64,000 bases of DNA from Agelaius tricolor (lineage: Eukaryota; Chordata; Aves; Passeriformes; Icteridae), in the NCBI GenBank assembly GCA_023055355.1, contig JALJCS010000001.1, positions 78,966,881 through 79,030,880 on the forward strand. Reading direction: 5' to 3'. Every line of letters begins with the position of its first letter. Position 1 is the stretch's first letter. The position numbers were made by a program, and so were the translations under genes. Under the pieces are notes generated by a model. The model saw only the letters and a list, made by a program, of their open reading frames with translations, ran no database searches and was not told the origin of the DNA. This document shows, piece by piece, positions 35,321 through 49,300 of the stretch.

Positions 35321-36366
35321 GGTGGGTTAACCTTGGCTGCCTGCTTCCCCACTCCCTCTCCTCAGCAAGAAAGTGGGAGAAAATAAGATGAGTACAGGTC
35401 ATAGGTTGAGGTAAGGGCAGGGCAATCATTCACCAGTTACTGTTATGGGAAAACAGACTTGACTCAGGGGAGATTAATTTAACTAATTTCCAATTAGAAA
35501 TAGACTAAAGTGATGATTAACAAAATCAAAACTAAAGCCACCTTCCTGCATACCCCTTTTCTTTCCAAGCTCAAGTTCATTCCTTTTTTCCTGACTCTTC
35601 TGTCTCTTCCTCTCCTTCCCCAAGTGCCACAGGACAATGTGGATGGCAGATTGTGGAGTTTGTAACAATTTCTTTGCCAGCCCCTCCTTCTCATGCCTTC
35701 TCAGCCCTTCCTACTCCAGCATGGGGACCCTGCCAAGCAGACAGTCCTTCATCAACTGCTCTGATGTGAGTCCCTTGCCATGGGGTGCAGCCCTTCAGGA
35801 ACAAACTGCTCCAGCATGGGTCACCCACAGGGTCACAGGTGCTGCAGAGCCCTGGTCCTGTCCACAGGCTGCAGCTCCTGCCTGGAGGGTGCTCCACCAC
35901 CATGGAGCCTCCTTGAGCTGCAGTTTCCTTCAGGAAACATCCAGTGCTGTGGCATGTAGCCCTGGATGGACTGCAGGCTCTGCATCTGCTCCCCTGTGCA
36001 CCTCCATGGGGCAGCTTGTCTTGCAGACAGCTTTGCCAAAGGCTGCATGGGAATCTCCTCTCCAACCCCTGGAGCGCCTCTTTGCCCTCCTTCTGCGCTG
36101 ACCTTGAGCTTTGCAGGGTTGCTTCTCTCACATATTTTCTCACTCCTCTGTCCCTCACAGCATTTTGACTGTGTCTTCAGTATGTTACCAGAGAGGTGCT
36201 GCCAGCATTGCTGAAGGGTTCAGCTTTGCCCAGTGGTGGATCTATTTTGGAGTCATCCAGAACTAGCTCTGGCTGACATAGGGCTGACTCTTGCACTCTT
36301 TTCAAGAAAGCCCCTCCTGTAGTGCTGCCCCTGGCTCACCAAAACCTTGCCATGTAAATGCAATTC
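35321..36366 (-). mobile_element. Solo LTR of an avian ERVL-type endogenous retrovirus
   Basis: About 1 kb matching the pattern of a common avian ERVL-class LTR. At the right end are ACCAAAACCTTGCCATGTAA and the block around GTGGTGGATCTATTTTGGAG. Centrally there is CTGGAGCGCCTC with CTTCTGCGCTGACC, and several GCTCCAGCATGG-type subrepeats. At the left end are a TGGTGGGTTAACC start and the ATTAATTTAACTAATTTCC block. From memory of the family the LTR reads on the minus strand. No internal gag/pol/env remains, so it is a solo LTR. The overlapping 154-155 codon frames on both strands lie wholly inside it and are not host genes. No target-site duplication was identified. Confidence 0.82.
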
Positions 36367-37683
36367 ATGAGCATATATGGAAGCTACTTCTACTTTCTCC
36401 CAATATTCTGTGTAGATTCATGAGGAAAGTATGAAAGTTTAAACACATTTATCTGTTTCCAGGCAACTTACAGTTCTATAAGTGTTTTTCATTAGTGATG
36501 TTGGCATTCCTTTTATTTCTGTGGTGAAAACAGGCTGCAGACCATTTTTCCTGTATGTTATAGGATACTTTGTACATTACCTACTGAGAATATGTTTTTG
36601 TGTTTTAAAAAGACCTTATAAGTTTTAGTCCTACCCTTGTCTTCAAAAACTCATATTGTCCTTGAGGGCACCAATGGTTCCAGCAGTTTACAGCCTGGCT
36701 GTGTTGCAAGTTTGGTTTTGCAGTGATCAGAAAGGATTTGTCAAAAAAAAAAATCATAGAACATTTTAGACTGTAATAATTCACATTTTCTCTGACTGCT
36801 GAAATAAAGACTGAACTGTCTAACTTTTGTGGTTGTGTGCAATAACCCCATGAATCAATGAACTTCAAGGAGCTGGTGCTAGTGAATCTGATTCATGTTT
36901 TTTCACTGAGCCTGGATTTCTTTGATGATGATTTTGTTCGAAGAGAGAAGGCTAGAGTGTGCTCACATCCTCTCTATTTTTTCCCTCAAAATATACATGT
37001 TAACACTGATGACAATGATGATAGAAGATGGAGGTTTCTTTTGGAGGAAACCTAGTATCTTCTGAATTACCATGAAGCCTGAGTACAGAATAAAAACATA
37101 GTGTTCTGCCCACTTTCTTCAGCACAACCAGCAGAAAAAATTCCTCCTGCTGTGGCAGAAGATTAGACTAATATTTGCTTGTGGGAAGGATGTTCTGATA
37201 ACTGTTTCTGACCATGCCAAAAAACAATTTTGAATTTACAATTTTCTTCAAACCTTATTATTTCTGTTTCAAGAGGTCTGCTTCATTACATAACTTGTAT
37301 TCTCAGAGAGAATTATTGTGGGATTTCTGTGGTTTTTTTTAAAACTTTATCTCTTTACCAAACTTGATAAATGACATTCATTAGAGCTGCAAGATTTTAA
37401 GTTTTTGAAATTTAATTAAGAAGACATGACTGCAAGGTTATTGTAACTAAATAACATATATTCACATATAATCATTAATATGGAAGTTACTTTAATAGAA
37501 ATTAAGTATTCAATAGTTGATGTAAAATAAATATTGTGATTCCCCAGGTATCACCAGATCTTGTGTGAACAAGACATTGATAAGAGCTTTTCTCTCTTTC
37601 ATTTAAGTAGTTCTACACAACATCTTAAAGATAATGTTTGTTCTTCCTATAGGAATACAGCATCAGATTTTTCCCTTTGTTTT
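36367..37683. other. Unique AT-rich noncoding DNA
   Basis: No recognisable feature between the solo LTR and the following CR1. Frames of 65-87 codons are background. Confidence 0.55.
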
Positions 37684-38438
37684 TAGAATATCCTGAGTTG
37701 GAAGGGACCAAAGGATCATCAAAGTCCAATGCCTGGCTCTGCACAAGACAGCCTTAGTAATGACACCATGTAGCTGAGAGCATTGTTCAAATGCTTCTTG
37801 AGCTCTGTCAGGCTTTGTGCTGTGACCACATCCCTGGGGAGCCTGCTACAGTGCCCAGCATTTGGGTGAAGACACTTATCCTAATATCGAATCTAAAAGT
37901 CCTCTAACAGAGCTTCATGACATCCCTTGAGCTCTATCACTGGTCACTGGACAGAAGGGGTCAGTGCCTTCTGCTCCACTTGCCCTCACAAGGAAGCTGT
38001 AGGCTGATACAAGGTCTTCTCTCAGTCTCAGGCTGAACAGTCCAAGTGACCTCAGCTGCTCACCATATGTCTTCCCCTCCAGAGCCTTCACCATCCTCAT
38101 TTCCCTCCTTTCAACATTTTCTAATAGTTTAACATCTTTCTCATATTGTGGCACCCAGAGCTGCCCCCAGCACAGGAGGTGAGGCTGCCCCAGTGCAGAG
38201 CAGAGCAGGACAATCCCCTCCCTTGCCCAGCTGGCCATGCTGTCCCTGATGCCCCAGGACATGGGTGTCTCTCCTGGCTGCCAGGGCACTGCTGGCTCAT
38301 GGTCAACTTGTCACTGACTAGGACCCCCAGTTCCCTTTCTGAGGCCCTGCTTTCCAGCATCTCATTCCCCAGTCTGTCCATACATCCTGGGTTGCCTTGT
38401 TCCAGGTCCAGGATCCAGCACTTGCTTTGTTGCTTTGT
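37684..38438 (-). mobile_element. CR1 LINE, 5'-truncated, about 750 bp
   Basis: On the plus strand the 3' end is at 37684 (TAGAATATCCTGAGTTGGAAGG), followed by ATCATCAAAGTCCAATGCC and the CTTGAGCTCTGTCAGGC block. The reverse-transcriptase ORF2 C-terminal region extends to about 38438, ending near CAGCACTTGCTTTGTTG. In the minus-strand frame at 37915-38289 the residues YEKDVKLLENVERREMRMVK and LRSLGLFSLRLREDLVSAYS correspond to the CR1 ORF2 C-terminus. Stops and frame changes show it is dead. This is the least diverged CR1 copy in the window, by eye. Confidence 0.96.
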
Positions 38439-41400
38439 ATCTGAATAAATTGCATTGAGGAAGCTAATACTACTGCTTGACAGTAAAGTGAGGAATTTCA
38501 GTTGAACAGGATTTCAGCCCTTCCAGGACAGAGCTGTACCTTGTTTAAAACTCCTCTCTTCAGTCTCTCTGTTTTCTCCCTTGTCAAGTACCTGAGACCC
38601 TTTACAAGGACCCATTCATAGCCTCCTCTTGGCTCTTTCCTGTCTATGCCCCTAAAGCCTATGCTGACAGTGGCTTCTGGGAAAGAACAGTGAAGAAGAA
38701 AATAAAGCAACAGCAAAATTAACCAACCAATCAAAACCCTATTGGTCTATCTCAATACTCTTTTTCACCTCACTCTTTCTCACTATCTCTCTTTTAAATC
38801 ATGAAGTAAATGCTAGATCAAGGATAAGCATACTGAATGTTAGAAAAGAAAATGTCCTAAGAAAGAGAAAGGAAGCAATGCCAGGTAGACGGGAAAGCAG
38901 AAATGAACAGGAACTCAGTGGTGATGGAGGTAGGGGAAAAAGGAGCTAAGGAACAAGTGTAAGAAAATTTGGAAATGAGGAAAGGCCACTAATAGACAAT
39001 ATGTCTATTGCAGAAGCTACCCAATTTTGCTATTTGTTTCCTTTACCCCTTATTCAGTAGTTAAAATATGCAAGACAAACTCAGTTTCTGTATTTGAAAA
39101 GCTGATATGATTGTTAATCATGATTGTAGTATTTTTAATTAGTTTATACCTGTAAATTTAATCTTTCTGAAGAGTGTCTAATTTCAGAAATATCTCCATT
39201 GATGTCATTTTACTTCTATATGAAGTTAAGTGTTATTTGAGACGAGTAAGTCTATTACTATCTCCTACCTTTCACAAGTCCATTGCATGAGACTGCCTGC
39301 TCTGTCTCTTACAAGCTTGCTTGTACTACATAACTCTATTAGGCTCTCCTTATGACTTGCTATTTATAACAATCTAAGTTTAGAAATATCTGATCACATA
39401 TTAGCAGTGGTATAATGTGAGAAGCTATTTGTATTTCTGTATCAGCAGATTAGACATCAGCTATTTTCTCTCCTACATGGCACAGTAAGCTGCAGTGCTG
39501 CAGTACTTTGTCAGGAAGTACTGATATCTTGGAGGAGATATATTGGGTGTACAACCATAACTGCATCTAATGGAGAGATAAGAGCATAGATTTAGACTGT
39601 TGTACAGTGTACTTTGTGCTGACAAACAGGTGTCCTTTCATTTTCCAGCAGGACACATAAATTGTTTTACAAGTTCCCTGCCTTATTAGAAGTACTATGA
39701 AGGTTTAAGAAGGATCACATAAAACATATAGTGATTTATTGTATTTAGCATAACAGGTAGATGTGGTAGCATTTAAAGCTCACTGCTCTAAACAAAGGCT
39801 CTCAATCTATTGTCCAAATTCTTTCTCTTACAGTGTTATGGGAAGGGTATAGATTGCAAGATGTGATGGGAAGAAAGCTTTCCCTTTTGCATGTACAGCT
39901 ACTGCTCTCATTAGGTTTCAATGTGGAATCAGTGGGCTTTGTTTGGCTGAACACATCTGATATTTTCCCTCTCATTTGAATACAGATATGGTCAGACTTC
40001 AGTGACTTCATACACTGCAGTAGAGGCAAAATAATTCAGTCTTCGATCTGCAGATTTCTGGAGGCAGCAAGGCAAGTAGAAACATTTTTTCTTTCCCACT
40101 CTTGATCAGTCTTTTTATCAGCCATGTGGAACCACTTTTGTTTGCTCAGCCACAGTTAGACTGAGGTACCTTTTAATAAGATCCATGTGTTAGAAGGTTT
40201 TTTAAGCCAAATACTGGAGACTATTCTCATTCCATGTTGGAACGCAATATAAATCCTGCACATATATATCTGCATATGCATATATGTGCATGTGTTTGCA
40301 TGCATACTTGTCTGTAGATATGCTTTCTTTTCCAGTTGTTTGGAGATCTTTTCCTCACAAATTTCAACACTTTAAAATTTCAGAAGTATTGTAGCTAAAT
40401 ACCATTCCAGTTTCTAATTGGTTTCCTAAAAGGACTGAAGTTAGATACTTACTCTAAACTATTTGGTATGGGTAGAACTAACAATTTTTCCATCTGATGA
40501 GGAAATAATCAAGGACATATTATTATCCTGTTTAGGGGTGGATTGGGCACAGTAGTATTGTGGAAGTGCAATGGAATGGGTGTTTCAAAAGTGAATGTGG
40601 CCTCAAAATATGACACATTAATCCACTTTGCTGAATGTGTCCTCGGGAAAAAAGTCAAGATGTGCAACTATTTTTCCATGTTTCTGCAGTTCAGACAACA
40701 AGATGAAATATGATACAAACACAATACTAAAAAGAATTAAATATGCTTTTACACAGAGAAGAATCCTTTCAGTATTTCATTATTTCCAAGATTTTCCAGG
40801 ACTGTTTCTATGTATAGAGGACCAGTTTTGTGGTGGTGTAGCAGCTTCTCAGTGGCATCAGCCCAGCAGAGGACAGTGTAATGAAGAGAAGAATGAGGCC
40901 CATTGTTCTCAACAGAAAGACAGTTTTTTGACTTATATGATCAGAATAACTGAGTGATTGCCTTGTTTCTTCTCTGAAAGTGAAGACACAGCTGGAGATA
41001 GAGGAGCACATTCACAGCATGTGGCTACCTTGGTGCTGAGGCTAACAACAGCTTCACTAACAGGACTGGCATAGACAATATCCCCAAATAAAGTCAGTTG
41101 CTGGGAAAATATTGCGAGTCAATCCATGGTGAGGAAGTTCATCACTGCTCACTGCATTACCACCAAATATGAAAAGCAGTAGCTTTGAAAACTAAGCCAA
41201 TCCATAATTTTCTGAACAAGGAACTATCTCATAGCTGAAAGAGGAATAAGTAAAGAAAAGTAAATGGAAGTGGAGGCAATTTACTGCTGTAGATACAGAG
41301 CTAGTAGAATTGCTATTTGTCAAGAACTGACCTTTTCCTCTTCAGTGGATCTGCTTCCATATTGACCTATCTTAAAATCTAAGTAATTGTTGTCCACTCT

Positions 41401-43151
41401 GTTTTACTTTGGGATTAGAACTTATTCTGCCTGACTTTTATGCATTTCAGCTACTGTTCAGAGTCTGGCAAGTAAACAAATTCAGTTTTAGACTATTTGA
41501 CTCAGTTGCTTCACTGAAAGGAATCAAAGGTAAGAGATTTTCCTTGACTCTACTCTCCTTTTTACTTACTGCAGTGTTTCCCTTGGTCACTTCTCTGGAA
41601 ATGAGATCAGCAAACAAAATAGAATTTAATAGCATTTTTTAATTAAAGTTTGAAAAACAGAGGAGGGAAATGCTTCTTGAAAGGTGAAGGGAGTGGTGTT
41701 TTTCTTCTGTGGGACTGAAGGAACTTGATTTCTAGATAAACATAATTTTTGAAGATTTCATTCTTTCTGCAGCTGTGAGCAGGACTGTACATTTATGTTG
41801 TGTGTTCCCTGGACTGATTCCTACAATACAGGAGTTTCAAATGATACCTCATGCAGAGTAATGCAAAACCAACTGAATAGGGTTCTTAATATGCTTGACA
41901 GCAGCCAATTTATGTCAACAATGGAGTGAGCCTGTTTTGGCTGATATTTAAGAGTTGAAAATAAGGTCTTCACAAATATTTTGTTTGCAACAACATATCT
42001 CCCTGTTCTGAACTTCCATGGTGACTGAAGTGTGTTGCATTCCTGTTTTTGTCTAGTAAAATACTTATCAATCTCAAAGTCCAGGATCTGAAGTTCAAGG
42101 CCATCCTGTGGAAAGTCAGGAAACTTTGGACAGCCCTCACTCTACTAAATTTAAATTTTAAAGGATATGAAGTTTTCAGTTTTTACTTTCTCAGTCCTTC
42201 TACCATGCCCTGCCTGGTATTAAGAGATTCAGGGCTTCCTTTTCAATGCAATGAATGTTTCAGACTATCTTTGGCTTTCTGAAATTAGATGATCTCATGG
42301 TCCCCCGTTTCCAGGGACCACCTAGGTTGTTGTTCAGAATCAGTCTCCAACAGTTCGTTCTTCCCAAAGTAATTTTCACCCCCTGGAACCTCCCTTTACA
42401 CAGAGTTAAGAAAATGATCAGTCTTCAATTTTAGCTGGAGCTTGCCATTCCCCACCCCCTCACCCTCAAATGTCAGTATTTCCTGTGGAAATCAATTTTT
42501 TTTTCCTGTTTCGACCAGGTTTTAACAAAGAATCTAGATGCCACAAAACTTGGTCATAGTATACTACAAGCCAAACTGTGGAAACTCTTCATGCCAGTGC
42601 TCAAAGTAACCCAAACCACAGTCATCCTGCCTAGAAATTAATCAAAACAGCAAAGACAACACTGAATATAATTTTCAGCCAGAGTTTTACCCACCTCCTG
42701 GAAGTGAAGCACACATTGGAACCAAATGTTGTTTAAATCAAATGAGTGATTATAGCAGGCGGTAAGACATGAGGCATGTTCACTCATTAGTGATCTACTG
42801 GAATGTATTTGTGGCTTGGACATCCTCTTGACTCCTGAGAATCTTCATTCTGTTGCACTTCCCACTATCATTTCTTTTTCATTACTTGGCAGAAGAGCCA
42901 CAGACCGTTTAGGTAGCTGTCTTTATATGGGTTAAACAGATTTTGTCTGGCTCAAATGCATAAAATGCTAAACCAGATTAATTATTATGAAGTTTTTCTG
43001 CTCCTCCTGACTGAGAAGAACTGTATTAAATCACCTTAAAAGGGTCTATTTTGGAATACTCTTTCTACTGTTTACTTGACAGGGGAAAAACCTGTCATAA
43101 ATAAAGTCCACCCAATTACAATGAAAGCTGCTTTCTTTTGCATTTATTTTG
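38439..43151. other. Unique noncoding DNA, about 4.7 kb
   Basis: No gene and no confidently recognised repeat. The 109-codon plus-strand frame at 40628-40957 has no domain. A short TATATGCATATGTGCATG alternating purine-pyrimidine tract lies around 40259-40305 and could favour Z-DNA. The rest is ordinary AT-rich sequence. Confidence 0.55.
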
Positions 43152-43330
43152 TCACAGAATCACAGAATTGTTAGTGTTGGAAGAGACCTCTGGAGATCCT
43201 CCAGCCCAGCTTCCCTGCCAAGGCTGGGTCACCTAGAGCAGGTCACTCAGGAACCAGGTCCAGGTAGGTTTTCAATGTCTCTGGAGTGGGAGACTCCACA
43301 CCCTCCCTTACATAAGGTGTCCTTGGAAAG
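43152..43330 (-). mobile_element. CR1 LINE 3' fragment
   Basis: Reading the plus strand, TCACAGAATCACAGAATTG (43152-43170) is the reverse complement of the CR1 terminal octamer repeats. It is followed by GTTGGAAGAGACCTCTGGAG, CCTCCAGCCCAGC and the GCCAAGGCTGGGTCACC block, and fades into diverged sequence at about 43330. It is 5' truncated and contains 3' UTR only. The 95-codon plus-strand frame overlapping it is antisense to the element and not a gene. Confidence 0.95.
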
Positions 43331-46300
43331 TCCTGCTGTGAAATTAGCAGTCTCCCATGCTAATTTAAATTTACATTCCACAAAGAAAGATATTCTGTGT
43401 GATCACCTAAGACAAAATCTCATCACTATGGTCTAGAGTTTTCCTTAAAGGGTGACAGGCAGCCCTATGTCTTGAAGCAAGAATCTTACTGCAAACTAGG
43501 CAAGACTGGATGTACTCCTTTCATATAACAATAGTTAAGCAAACTGACAGTGGATATAGCACTAAATAGGAAGAGTTTTAAGGTCCTGCAGTTGGGAATG
43601 ACAGCTCTTATTTCTGATTATCTCCTTGTAAATTTATGGAAAACTAGTTGAATTATCTCTTCATAATTCGAGAAGGTTACTGGCCACTCACAATGCATTG
43701 GAGAAGTTCCCTAAATTATCTATAGATTTTTATTGTTTCCTGCATATTTTCATACAGTCAACATCAGTTGAGAATTTGTTTTGCTGTTAAAAAACCCTAA
43801 ATCTCCATCCTGTCTCATAACATAAATTGGGTAGCCCTGAAATGCTTTCATGAAAGCTGAATTTAAAAAAAATATAAAATCTCAAAAAGTCAAAGTTTAG
43901 ATTTTTCTATATAAAATTGTAAGTGTTTTTTTCCTTCAGAATTTCAAGAAAAAAATCCAGTCATCCAGCAGTTCTGAGGTAACATCAGTTATTTTCATTG
44001 CAGATTGGAACAAATGGTGATGTGTAAATACATTTATTATAAACATTTTCTTATGGAACAACCATTTTTTTGACATTGCTGTACTCAGAAGTATCCAAGA
44101 GCAATTGAGAAATGAGTCCAGTGAATATTTGGTGTTTGGCAGCTTAACACTCTTTTAGTAAAAGAAACTTCACTGGTGTTATCTCACTTTCTATATTTCT
44201 GTATAAATGAAACACAGAAGAGCTCTGCTGTTTGCCATGCATTTTCTCTAAATGACTCAAACATTGATTTCCGTTACCATAAATCCATATATATATATTT
44301 AGGAATACAATTCACACATAACTTCATTTTATCACTGCCCCAAATCCAATCCCAGAATTTAATATAAATTAAAGTTCATTGTGAACTCTTTCAGAGATAT
44401 CTTTTTTCATTTGTTTCTCATTAAAGCTAGCAGTGTAAATTCAACGTTCGTAAATTATGTAACCTTTTCGAGAATGTTTTACAGCAAATTTATAATGTCA
44501 AAGAGAATGTTTGAGCTTGAAAAGACAAAGTTTATTTTTCATCAAAATTTTAAAAATTAATGAACAGAGAACAGTCTGTCCATTTTCCCATCTGTACTCC
44601 CACATGGGAAAAATTTAGAAAAATCATAAAAGAAAAAAATTGGGAAAGGGATAAACAATTCTTAATATCTTCGTATCCATAGTGTTAATAGTTAAAAAAA
44701 AAGCAGAAATTAAAACTTTAATTTAGTTATTTTAGATCTCAGTTGCAATCTTTGTAATTAAGAAAACCAACACAATTAGCATAATATTTTGTTGAAAAAT
44801 TTAATGCTTTCAGAACAACTAACAGCTTTGGGGTTTCAGTTGTAATTCAACAAAGACTGTAATTCTAGTAAGGTCTTTCAGTGTCCTTATCTCTTGAGAA
44901 AAGGTACAGGACATTTCATTATCTCTGATGTTCTCAACTACTGCATGCCCAGAAAAGGAAAATCAATATGGAATACACAATAACAGGAAACAAATGTATG
45001 TGTTAATGCAATGTTAGGTAGTGCAGTCTTGACTCTAAAAATCTTGTTCAGGATGGACATCGTATTCTTCAAACATTCTTGGAGACCTCTGGTGTCTTTT
45101 TGGCACTCCAGATCCAGACAAATCAAGGAAAATTTATCAATCACCCACCAAACGCAGAAGTGTCCTCCTCAGGTCCAAAGGTTGTAGGAAAAATACAGCC
45201 AAAATGTGCACTTGAAAAATGATACTGTGTCCCTTTCTCAGTAATTCTTCTCAATGCTAGTACTGTGCTGAAAGGTTATTTATCAGCAGTTGCCTCAAAA
45301 TTTTCTGAATCTATTTCTTTGAGAACTGGACTTGTGTGATAAAAGTTGCTCAGTGTATTGGGGTTTTTTCATCAGCTTGCACAGTAGTTCCCATTTCATG
45401 TATTTGAATGCACTTTAGAAGAGCACTGCCCTCATTAACTACTTAAACAGGATTCATATTTCATATGGCAGGAGTTACACTGGTAGCAACAAATCCTGCC
45501 TAGCTCAGATGGTGCCCAGCTGGGTTTGCTGTTAACACCACTCTCTCTTTGCCCCTTGGCGTGGCTGACCTTGGCTCTGGCTGTTGTTGGCATGGCCACT
45601 TAGCAGGAACTTGTTGCAGGTGGAATGAGAAGGCTTACTCACAAGAGTGTTAAAAATAAACTTAATAAAATACAGTTTTAGTGGAGAAAAAAATAATAGC
45701 TTGTAGTTGCAGCAAGTATCTCCTACTCATACTAAGCTGTGAATATTTGTATCTTCAAATATTCAGTAGTTGAAAGGGAAATTAAGTATGCTAGGTAATA
45801 ACAGCAGCTGATACTAATCATTATAGCAATGCCACAAAACTTCATTGAAGTACTTTTGTCTTGACCTGTTGTCAGACTTGCTTTTCATGTTTTGAGGTAT
45901 AATTTGATGAATGCAAAAAGCAGTACTTTAAGAAAAAAGTACTAAAATTGCAAATGGAAGGCCGACAGCAAGATACAAACCTACATAAAAATGTTCTTAC
46001 ACTTCTGAGAGGGCACAGCATTAGACTTTGATGTTTTAACATTTTGATGTGAATTGTTGCTCACCCAAGTGGTTATTTCAAATTTGGGACATGGCCAGTT
46101 GCAGCCAGGATGAGAAACTGGTGATAGATGCTCTCCCATTAATTTGCAAAAGACATACAAAATTCCATTTCCCATATAACAAGACTCCAACAGCAGATAG
46201 TTTATTTGCTCACAGCTTCAAGTCCTTTTAACAGAAACAGAGAAAAGCATACCCATATCTGTCTTTTGATTTTCCTTACGGCTGTGCTGCCAGCCCTTAA

Positions 46301-49300
46301 TTAGGTGGTCTATTTGGCATTCTGCTCCTCTTCTCCAGCATTCTTCATCTTTCATCTCTTCACATAAACATACAAAACCCTATTAAAACTATAAAAAGGC
46401 TATAAAGCTCTTCCATTCAGATAGAAATTGTACAAACCTTCTTTTTTCATACTGCATAGCAATGTATTTCAATGTTTGGGATATGTGTCTAGGACAATTT
46501 GAAGAACTCCTAATTCTTTTTTCTTGTTACTCATTACATTCATCAAACTTTCTGTGATTTGATATCAAGCATAGCAGATGTGCCATGTGGTTCTCCTTAG
46601 CTGGCTATATGCAAACATAAGTGCACACTGCTTCTGAGTGTTCATGGGGTGGGCTGGGTAGAGAATTGCTTGTCTCTAACAATAAGCAGCAGTTAAACTG
46701 AAGTGGAAATACTTTATCTAAACCTGTGATCAGGACAAAATATCAAAACTTGTGATCAGAACAGTATCTCTCTTTCATCCAATGCACAAATACACTTATT
46801 TCCCTCTTTTCAGTGCTGTATCTTTACCTCTAATGTGATGAATTTGATGTTAACTCAGCTGAACTGGTTTATCAGTTGGAAAAAAATCCTTACTCAGCAG
46901 ATTCCTCTTCTGGTTTTGATTTGCAGATCTACTGCTGGTTTGAAAAGAGACAAAGAAATTGAGGAAATAAGCTTCTTGGGAAAAAAGCATCTAGCTTGGA
47001 CAACATCTTGCTGTTCTGAAAAGATAATTTAAAAAGTTATGACTTTGCACCAGGATAAGAGACAGCTGTTTTTGTTTTGGGACCTAGAAAAGCCTGTGTG
47101 GGTTAGCTGAGGACTTAAAATAGCTTTATTCTGACTGAGATGATTATTTAATTTGATGCTTACTTAAAAACCCAAAATAATTTATCAAAAGCCCTTCATA
47201 CGACTTTATAACCATCATTGGATGTGATTATATACACATAGAAGAAATATATTCAATCTGTTGGCTTACAGTGTCCAGTTCTGATCTAGAGGAGCCAGAG
47301 TTCAAGCCAATTAGTGATGCTGTTTCTTTCTTGTCAAAAGTAAGCTCTTTACTTTTACATCCACACACATCTCAGTTTTGCCTCAATCCAGAATGCATAA
47401 CTTTCCAACTTAAATGCCTTCCTTTGTGGCAGTGTAATTTTTAGCCTTTGATTTATAATGTTTACATCTTTCTATATAGACACACACACATCCAGCACAA
47501 TTGTATGTATATTTAAACATGCATTTTACAAAAGCACACAGCACAGAGAACACTTTAATTATCAGTGTCCACTTCTAGAACCTGAATTCAGCAATTCAGC
47601 TGAAATTGAAAGAAAGTAGGCATTACTCTGTTTCGCTGGTAGTTCATGTTCACATTTCACCAGAATCTCAGTGTAAGGTCATTATCATTGATCCCATTAT
47701 AATTTACAACTTATTTGAATCCCTTTGAGGCCATCAAGTCCAAACTCCTACCCAGTGAAAGTCCATGAGATCAGTGACAAAGTAGTAAAAGGAAAAGAAA
47801 TTCCAAGGCTTGAAATGGATGTTAGTCTTAAAAACTCTGAGCTGTGTGTTCTCCCAATAGAAACCGCTAACACAGGAACTCTTCTTTTAACAGAAATTAA
47901 AACTTAATCTCTTTTGCACTGTAAATCACAAAGTAAAAAGGCCAGTGACCAATGTAAATACACTAGTTAGATTATCCTACTCAAGAAATGCTTATTGCTG
48001 TTTTACTACAAGCTACATTTAAAAATCCATATTAATAATAGCAACTCTAGGGCACGTTTCAAAACTTTAATTTATTTAACTACATCAAAGGAAAATAATG
48101 TTTTGGCTTTAAATTTCTATTGTTTGGCACATAATAATGGATGTGCAAGATATTAACAGCAGATTAAAGAAATCAAGGGATAAAATATTCAGAATAAATT
48201 ACTCTGCTGCAGATTGCTATTTATCTCTTTCTAGAACAATCCAGCTTATTTTTGTAGTGATGGAGAAAGCAGCTTTGGAAATAAAAGCCACCAGCTCATC
48301 CAGAAGTTTCTGAACACACAGAACATGTTTAGCTGCAGTGTTACCTGTGCCTTCATGCTCCTGCTATCTTGATTTCTTATGCTGTTTTCAAAGGGCACAT
48401 CTGTTTCCAGGTATCAAATGAAGTAAACATTTCAGACCATTCTAAGATTTTTTTTTTAATATATTAAGAAAAGCTAATGCTCCTATTTTGCCTTCTTGTT
48501 GTACTTTTGGCACTCATCTGGTCAGGTCTTTGGCATTCTGTTCTCTTCAGCCACTCTATTCTGTCTTTGCAGAAAGCAATTTGTGTAGGATGCATGAAAA
48601 ACCCACTGAATGATTTTATTCATGATGAGAGCACTACTATACATCTGATGAACATATGGGCCTCAATGGTTTGAGGACAGGGTTGGATTTTTGGATGATA
48701 TCTTATTTGCTTACTTCAGTTGTTCCTTTCAAGATTCTTTAAAGAGAAGTGATCTTTAAAGAAACACTTTCCTTGATAACAAAGCTTTTTTTTTTTAACT
48801 GGATATTAATACTAAAAATCAGCAATTATCTTTCTCAATAAATGCTTGAAGCAAGGACCTGATATAAAAATTGATTTTTAAATTTTTTTTCCCCAGTTCT
48901 CCCTTCATGGCTGTTGGATCACAAAACCAGAAATGTTAAAGTGCTGGTTAATGTACTTCAGGAGTTGTCCTACTGTTTCTGTGTAGAATGTGATACATTT
49001 TCTATTCCCTTTAATCTGTAAAAAATCTGCCCTTTTCCAGGACAGAAAAAATCCTGAAAGATACTCTTATGAAAGAAACATGAGCTGCTTAGCTGAACAT
49101 AATTTTTTGTCCTTCATAACTACTTGAAGCAAAAAATCATTAGCCCAGATTTTCCTTCCTAAATCTGCAAAAAAAGAAATTATTCAGTGTAAAACCTCCT
49201 GAAAGGTGCAATGTAGGGATGGAGACTTGAAGCTATCTATATTATTTGTTAGTGCAGCATCTTGCATTTTCCCTCACAGGATTGTCAGAAATCTGCAGGG

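Noticed and set aside
35637..36158. Frames of 154 and 155 codons on opposite strands
   Set aside because: Both lie wholly within the ERVL-type solo LTR, which is noncoding; low stop frequency reflects GC-rich sequence.
37915..38381. Minus-strand frames of 124 and 86 codons that look protein-like
   Set aside because: They are parts of the decayed CR1 ORF2, not host genes.
45640..45700. LTR-like GTGTTAAAAATAAACTTAAT segment
   Set aside because: Too short, with no second collinear block of an avian LTR.
47715..47765. CR1-like words (GGCCATCAAGTCC followed by CTCCTACCCAG)
   Set aside because: Only about 40 bases match and neither flank continues in CR1 order; could be chance.
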